The position numbers were made by a program, and so were the translations under genes. Shown one piece after another: positions 60,196 through 64,000 of a DNA stretch of 64,000 nt. The stretch's first letter is position 1. The number at the start of each line of letters is the position of its first letter. The notes beneath the pieces are model-generated. The model did not search any database. It was not told where the DNA came from and saw only the letters and a program-made list of their open reading frames with translations. This DNA is from Polyangiaceae bacterium (GTDB taxonomy: Bacteria > Myxococcota_A > Polyangia > Polyangiales > Polyangiaceae), in the NCBI GenBank assembly GCA_019637265.1, contig JAHBVY010000004.1, positions 124,001 through 188,000 on the forward strand, given 5' to 3'.

Positions 60196-62073
60196 ATGTC
60201 CGCCGTCTTGGTCGTCAACTGTGGCAGCTCTTCCATCAAGCTCGACGTGCTCGATCCAAGCACCGGGGAACGCGTCGTGGCGCCCCTGCCGAGCAGCGCG
60301 AGCGGGACGCCCGTCACCCGCGCCACCACCATCGAGCGCGTCGGCACCCGCGGCGCCAGCTTCACCTTGGGGGACGCGCGCCACGCGCTGCCCGATCACG
60401 ATCACCAAGCGGCGCTCGAGGTGGCCTTGCCGCAGCTCCTCGCCGGCCTGGAGATCGCGGCGGTGGGTCACCGCGTGGCGCACGGAGGCGCCGAGTTCAG
60501 CGGACCCGTGCGCATCGACGAGCAGGTGGAGGCCACCATCGAGCGGTTGATCCCGCTGGCGCCGCTCCACAACCCGGCGAGCCTCGCGGGGATCCGCGCG
60601 GCGCGCAGCCTGCTCCCCGCGCTCACTCACGTGGCGGTGTTCGACACCGCGTTCCACACCACCTTGCCGCGGCGCGCTAGGGAGTATGCCTTACCACCTG
60701 AGCTGGTGGAGGCGCACGAGCTCCGTCGCTACGGCTTCCACGGCACCAGCCACCACTGGGTAGCGGAGCAGGCCGCGCGGCACCTCGGGGAGGATTTGCG
60801 GCACCTGCGCCTCATCACCTGTCACCTCGGCAATGGCGCCAGCGTGGCGGCGATCGAGTACGGGCGCAGCATCGAGACCAGCATGGGGATGACGCCGCTC
60901 GAAGGCCTGGTGATGGGTACGCGCCCAGGCGACGTGGATCCTGGCGTGCTGCTGGCGGTGCTGCGCAGCGGCACGTCGGTGAGTGAGCTCGATCGGCTGC
61001 TCAATGAGGAGTCGGGGCTCGCTGGGCTGAGCGGCCGCGGCAACGACCTGCGTGACATCGAGGCGCGCGCGGCCGAGGGGGACGAGCGCTGTCGCCTCGC
61101 GCTCCAGGTGTTCACGCACCGACTGCGGAAGTACATCGGCGCCTATGCGGCGGTGCTGGGCGGAGTGGACGCCATCGTCTTCACCGGTGGGATTGGGGAG
61201 AACTCGGCGCTGATCCGTCACCGCGCCTTGCAGCGCCTGGAGTTCTTGGGCGCGCGGCTGGATGAGGACAAAAACCGCGACGCGCGCGTGACGAAGGAAT
61301 CGCCCTGCGCGGACATCGGCGAGGGCCGCACGCGGCTCTTGGTCGTGAAGACTGACGAGGCGCGCGCCATCGCCGTGGAGGCGCACGGCCTGGCTCAAGA
61401 TTTGGATCGGGTGGGGGTTGGGGGGATCCCCATCGCGATCTCCGCGAGGCACGTGCACCTGACGGACGCCGCGGTGGAGGCGCTGTTCGGCGCGGGACAT
61501 CAGCTCACCGTCCGTAGCCCGCTGAGTCAACCAGGTCAGTTCGCCTGCCAGGAGACGGTGACCGTGGTGGGGCCGAAGGGGGAGATCGAGCGCGTGCGCG
61601 TGCTGGGGCCGACCCGTAAAAATAACCAGGTGGAAATCTCTCGCACCGACGAGTTCAAGCTGGGGGTGGACGCGCCGGTGCGTGACTCCGGCGACACCCA
61701 GAACACCCCAGGCGTCACCCTAGTAGGCCCCGCGGGGCGCCTCACGCTCGAGAGCGGGCTCATCTGCGCGCGGCGTCACATCCACATGACCCCGGAGGAC
61801 GCGGCGCGCTTCGGGGTGAAGGATCGTGACGTGGTGGAGGTGGCGGTGGACACCGATGGCCGCGACCTGGTGTTCGGCGACGTGCTGATCCGCGTCAGCG
61901 ATAAATTCCGTCTGGAAATGCACATCGATACGGACGAGGGTAACGCCGCCGGCCTCGACGGCGGCATGAGCGGCGCGGTGCTCCCCGGGGGAGCCAACTT
62001 CGAGGATGGCGCGCTGATCGCCACCCGGGGCGCCGCGCGACTCCGGAGCCGGCAGCTGCCTGAGCTCAGCTGA
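60196..62073 (+). CDS. ackA: Fused acetate kinase and PduL-type phosphotransacylase
   Basis: 625 aa. Residues 1-402 are a complete acetate kinase: VNCGSSSIK (7-15), GHRVAHGG (91-98), RYGFHGTSH (178-186), CHLGNGAS (209-216), GTRPGDVDPG (241-250), FTGGIGEN (329-336). Residues ~411-615 are a PduL domain: ISARHVHLTDAAVEALFG and CARRHIHMTPEDAARFG supply the metal-binding His pairs. The fusion would turn acetyl-CoA to acetyl-phosphate, then to acetate plus ATP, with no release of the intermediate between enzymes. Normal AckA is ~400 residues. No ribosome site is obvious; a TTATAG lies ~12 bp upstream. Confidence 0.95.
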   Translation: MSAVLVVNCGSSSIKLDVLDPSTGERVVAPLPSSASGTPVTRATTIERVGTRGASFTLGDARHALPDHDHQAALEVALPQLLAGLEIAAVGHRVAHGGAEFSGPVRIDEQVEATIERLIPLAPLHNPASLAGIRAARSLLPALTHVAVFDTAFHTTLPRRAREYALPPELVEAHELRRYGFHGTSHHWVAEQAARHLGEDLRHLRLITCHLGNGASVAAIEYGRSIETSMGMTPLEGLVMGTRPGDVDPGVLLAVLRSGTSVSELDRLLNEESGLAGLSGRGNDLRDIEARAAEGDERCRLALQVFTHRLRKYIGAYAAVLGGVDAIVFTGGIGENSALIRHRALQRLEFLGARLDEDKNRDARVTKESPCADIGEGRTRLLVVKTDEARAIAVEAHGLAQDLDRVGVGGIPIAISARHVHLTDAAVEALFGAGHQLTVRSPLSQPGQFACQETVTVVGPKGEIERVRVLGPTRKNNQVEISRTDEFKLGVDAPVRDSGDTQNTPGVTLVGPAGRLTLESGLICARRHIHMTPEDAARFGVKDRDVVEVAVDTDGRDLVFGDVLIRVSDKFRLEMHIDTDEGNAAGLDGGMSGAVLPGGANFEDGALIATRGAARLRSRQLPELS

Positions 62074-62315
62074 GCTCACTCACCGACGCGGTGGTCGTTG
62101 AGCGGAGTGCTCCTCGACGCGGCTGCGGCGAAGGGGAGACGCTGCGGGTGAAGCGGAGCGCTGCGGTGAAGGGAAGCGCTGAGCCAAAGGGAGACGCTGC
62201 GCGAGAGGCTCCCGGTGCTACACTCGCCCGTCGTTGCCGCAGGGTCCGCTCCTGCCCTGCACCGTCCCCCGCCCGAGCCACGAAGCGCTGACGGGCCACC
62301 CCCTTAGAGACTTCC
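62074..62315. other. Intergenic region with degenerate ~20-bp repeats
   Basis: From about 62120 to 62205 a loosely tandem pattern built on GACGCTGCG and GCGCTGCGGTGAAGGG repeats four times. No gene seen. The VWA lipoprotein gene follows. Confidence 0.5.
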
Positions 62316-63572
62316 ATGCCTTCCCGCACGCTCGCCGCTCGCCTCTTCGCTGCTTCACTCCTTGGCCTGGGCTCCCTGAGCGGCGTGTTCGCCTGCTCGG
62401 CGACCTCCCCCTCACCCGCCGGGGCTGACGGCGGCACCGCGGGCTCGGCGGGCACCGCCGGGCAAGGCGGCGCGAGCGGCTTTGGGGGCAGCACGCTGGA
62501 CGCCTCACCGAACGACTCGGGCCACCCGGAGTGCGCGAAGGACGTCTACTCCGGCGAGCTGATCCCGCTCGACCTCTACCTGCTCTTGGATCGCTCAGCC
62601 AGCATGCTGGAGCCCGACGAGAACGGGCTTCAGCGCTGGAGCGCCATCACCCAAGCGATCAAGAACTTCGTCAACCTGCCCTCGAGCGGCGGGCTCAGTG
62701 TGGGCCTCGGCTACTTCCCGAACACGCCGAGCAAGCCCGCGCCCACCACGTGCGCCAATCCAGACTCCTGCTTCCCATACATCGCGCAGTGCGTGTTCGG
62801 CGCCTGTTGCTACTCGGAGAGCGCGCTCAACTGCGAGAGCGCGGGGGTGCCCACCAGCTCCTGCCTCGCGGAGGACTACCGCTTCCCCTCCATCCCCATC
62901 GCGGAGCTTCCGGGCGCGGCCACCGCCATTCACCAGTCCATCGACAACACCACGCCGCTCGGCACCACCCCCATGGGTCCCGCGCTGGAGGGCGCCATCG
63001 ACTACGCCCAAGGCTGGGCGGCGCAGCATACCGACCGCATCACCGCGGTCGTCCTGGCGACTGACGGCGCGCCGTATGGCTGCAATCCTGAGGGGACGGA
63101 CATCGTCGCAGCGCGCGCCGCGGAGGGGCTCAGCCAAACCCCCTCCGTGCTCACCTTCGTGGTCGGCCTGGGCGAGCAGCTCGCGGTGCTCAACTCCATC
63201 GCCATCGCCGGTGGCACCAAGGAGGCCACGCTGGTGGACTCCGGCGCCAACGCGGGGGCGGAGTTCCTGAGCGCGCTCAACAAAATCCGCGGGGATTTGC
63301 AGTGCACCTACGCCATCCCCACACCGCGTGAGGGTGAAGACTTCGACCCCAACAAGCTCAACGTCAGCTTCCAAGAGGGCGATCAGGCGCCGGAGTTCGT
63401 GCCCCGCGTGGACGGCGGCGCGCAGTGCGGCCTCGGCAAGAAGGCCGGTTGGTACTACGACAACCCCACGAACCCCTCGCGCGTCACCCTGTGCAAGCAC
63501 TCCTGCACCGCCGTGCAGGGCGGCGGCATCCAAGTGGAGGTCGTGCTCGGCTGCCCCACCGTGGTGCGCTGA
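62316..63572 (+). CDS. VWA-domain lipoprotein, Gly/Ala linker
   Basis: 418 aa. MPSRTLAARLFAASLLGLGS and LSGVFACS give a lipoprotein signal with lipobox VFAC. A short Gly/Ala/Thr linker (GGTAGSAGTAGQGGASGFGG) precedes the VWA domain: LDLYLLLDRSASM (MIDAS), LGTTPMGPALEGAI and VVLATDGAPYGC. Cysteine clusters (CVFGACCYSESALNC) suggest disulfide bonding. The ending VVLGCPTVVR matches VQIVSGCPTEVK of the VWA lipoprotein at 44253, so they are paralogs. Likely an outer-surface binding protein. Confidence 0.87.
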   Translation: MPSRTLAARLFAASLLGLGSLSGVFACSATSPSPAGADGGTAGSAGTAGQGGASGFGGSTLDASPNDSGHPECAKDVYSGELIPLDLYLLLDRSASMLEPDENGLQRWSAITQAIKNFVNLPSSGGLSVGLGYFPNTPSKPAPTTCANPDSCFPYIAQCVFGACCYSESALNCESAGVPTSSCLAEDYRFPSIPIAELPGAATAIHQSIDNTTPLGTTPMGPALEGAIDYAQGWAAQHTDRITAVVLATDGAPYGCNPEGTDIVAARAAEGLSQTPSVLTFVVGLGEQLAVLNSIAIAGGTKEATLVDSGANAGAEFLSALNKIRGDLQCTYAIPTPREGEDFDPNKLNVSFQEGDQAPEFVPRVDGGAQCGLGKKAGWYYDNPTNPSRVTLCKHSCTAVQGGGIQVEVVLGCPTVVR

Positions 63573-63626
63573 GCGCCCACCGCATCTGAGCCGCCTGAAG
63601 CCGACGGATTCAGGTATCCTCAGCGA

Positions 63627-63896
63627 GTGCAGAACAATAGTCAGCCGCTCACCATCCTGCTCCTCGGCATCTTCGGGCTGGTGCTATGCCAGATTTGCTC
63701 GCCCATCGCGTGGGTGATGGGCAACAGCTACATGAAGGAGTGTGCGGCCACGGGTCAGCCTCCTGATCAGTTGGCCACCATCGGGCGCATCCTGGGCATC
63801 GTCGGCACCCTCCTGCTCGGCCTGAGCCTCATCTTCGTGGTCCTGTACATCATCTTCATGTTCGTGCTCGTCGGCGGCGCGATCGCCACCTCGTAA
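63627..63896 (+). CDS. Small membrane protein (DUF4190-like)
   Basis: 89 aa with GTG start. Two hydrophobic segments (LTILLLGIFGLVLCQICSPI and LGIVGTLLLGLSLIFVVLYI) flank a polar loop with WVMGNSYMKECAATG, which matches the DUF4190-type pattern (PIAWVMGN followed by a charged loop). Membrane protein, function unknown. Nothing is seen between its stop and the window end. Confidence 0.78.
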   Translation: MQNNSQPLTILLLGIFGLVLCQICSPIAWVMGNSYMKECAATGQPPDQLATIGRILGIVGTLLLGLSLIFVVLYIIFMFVLVGGAIATS

Positions 63897-64000
63897 GAGG
63901 CGAGTTGCTCCACCGACACCCGCGCGGCGATCACTTCAGCGCGTGGTGCGTGCCATTGGCTGGGTCGACGAGCTCCGCTGAGCGCGCTGACAACGGCGCA

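Overview
The window comes from a GC-rich myxobacterium (phylum Myxococcota, probably a Polyangia lineage). The direct evidence is two proteins with MYXO-CTERM sorting tails (a Cys-x-Cys motif, a hydrophobic helix, then an Arg cluster), Gly/Thr-rich GGxGG linkers in secreted proteins, a MopE-type metal-binding segment, many lipoproteins and two PilZ proteins. No rRNA, complete tRNA, CRISPR array, transposase or phage module was seen. The window looks like ordinary chromosome, with many lineage-specific envelope proteins between housekeeping genes.

Layout. 1-6.8 kb: the end of a MYXO-CTERM lysozyme-like/golvesin-like protein, a convergent MYXO-CTERM subtilase, a DinG-type helicase and a PilZ protein. 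7-14.5 kb: a PpiD/SurA-like foldase, an M16 peptidase, two lipoproteins and small uncharacterised genes, including a Cys-rich protein. 14.8-19.2 kb: a Tol-Pal cluster in the order pal-tolQ-tolR-tolA-tolB, with tolB starting inside tolA. 19.4-29.2 kb: ferredoxin-NADP reductase, an SCP2 protein, PilZ, mfd and a membrane sulfatase-like enzyme. 29.4-37.7 kb: a Gly-rich lipoprotein, a rhomboid, aroC with an M50 protease, and an HD-GYP-like protein. 37.7-48.6 kb: a predicted pseudokinase overlapping the HD-GYP-like gene, a 1001-residue repeat/PDZ envelope protein, a VWA lipoprotein, a methyltransferase and an MA-like peptidase. 49-57 kb: a discoidin/HEAT protein, then an RNA-ligase plus TIM-barrel cassette bracketed by two paralogous genes of unknown function, a GNAT-like protein and a DHH-like protein. 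57-64 kb: a secreted protein, purC, a fused acetate kinase-PduL enzyme and a second VWA lipoprotein.

Much of the intergenic DNA is built from short repeats. A palindromic family beginning GTAGGGGC has about 15 copies. It often abuts gene ends and twice supplies a stop codon. A C/A-rich family (CCAACCCCCAAAA) has about a dozen copies, and a smaller family reads GTCAG-N4-RCTG-N-CTG.

The most interesting items for follow-up are the RNA-ligase cassette with its flanking paralogs (51.9-54.8 kb), the AckA-PduL fusion, the pseudokinase/HD-GYP-like pair with a palindrome in its divergent control region, the convergent genes that encode both MYXO-CTERM Arg clusters from the same bases, and the palindromic repeat family. 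All functions are inferred from sequence motifs read by eye; no database search was run.
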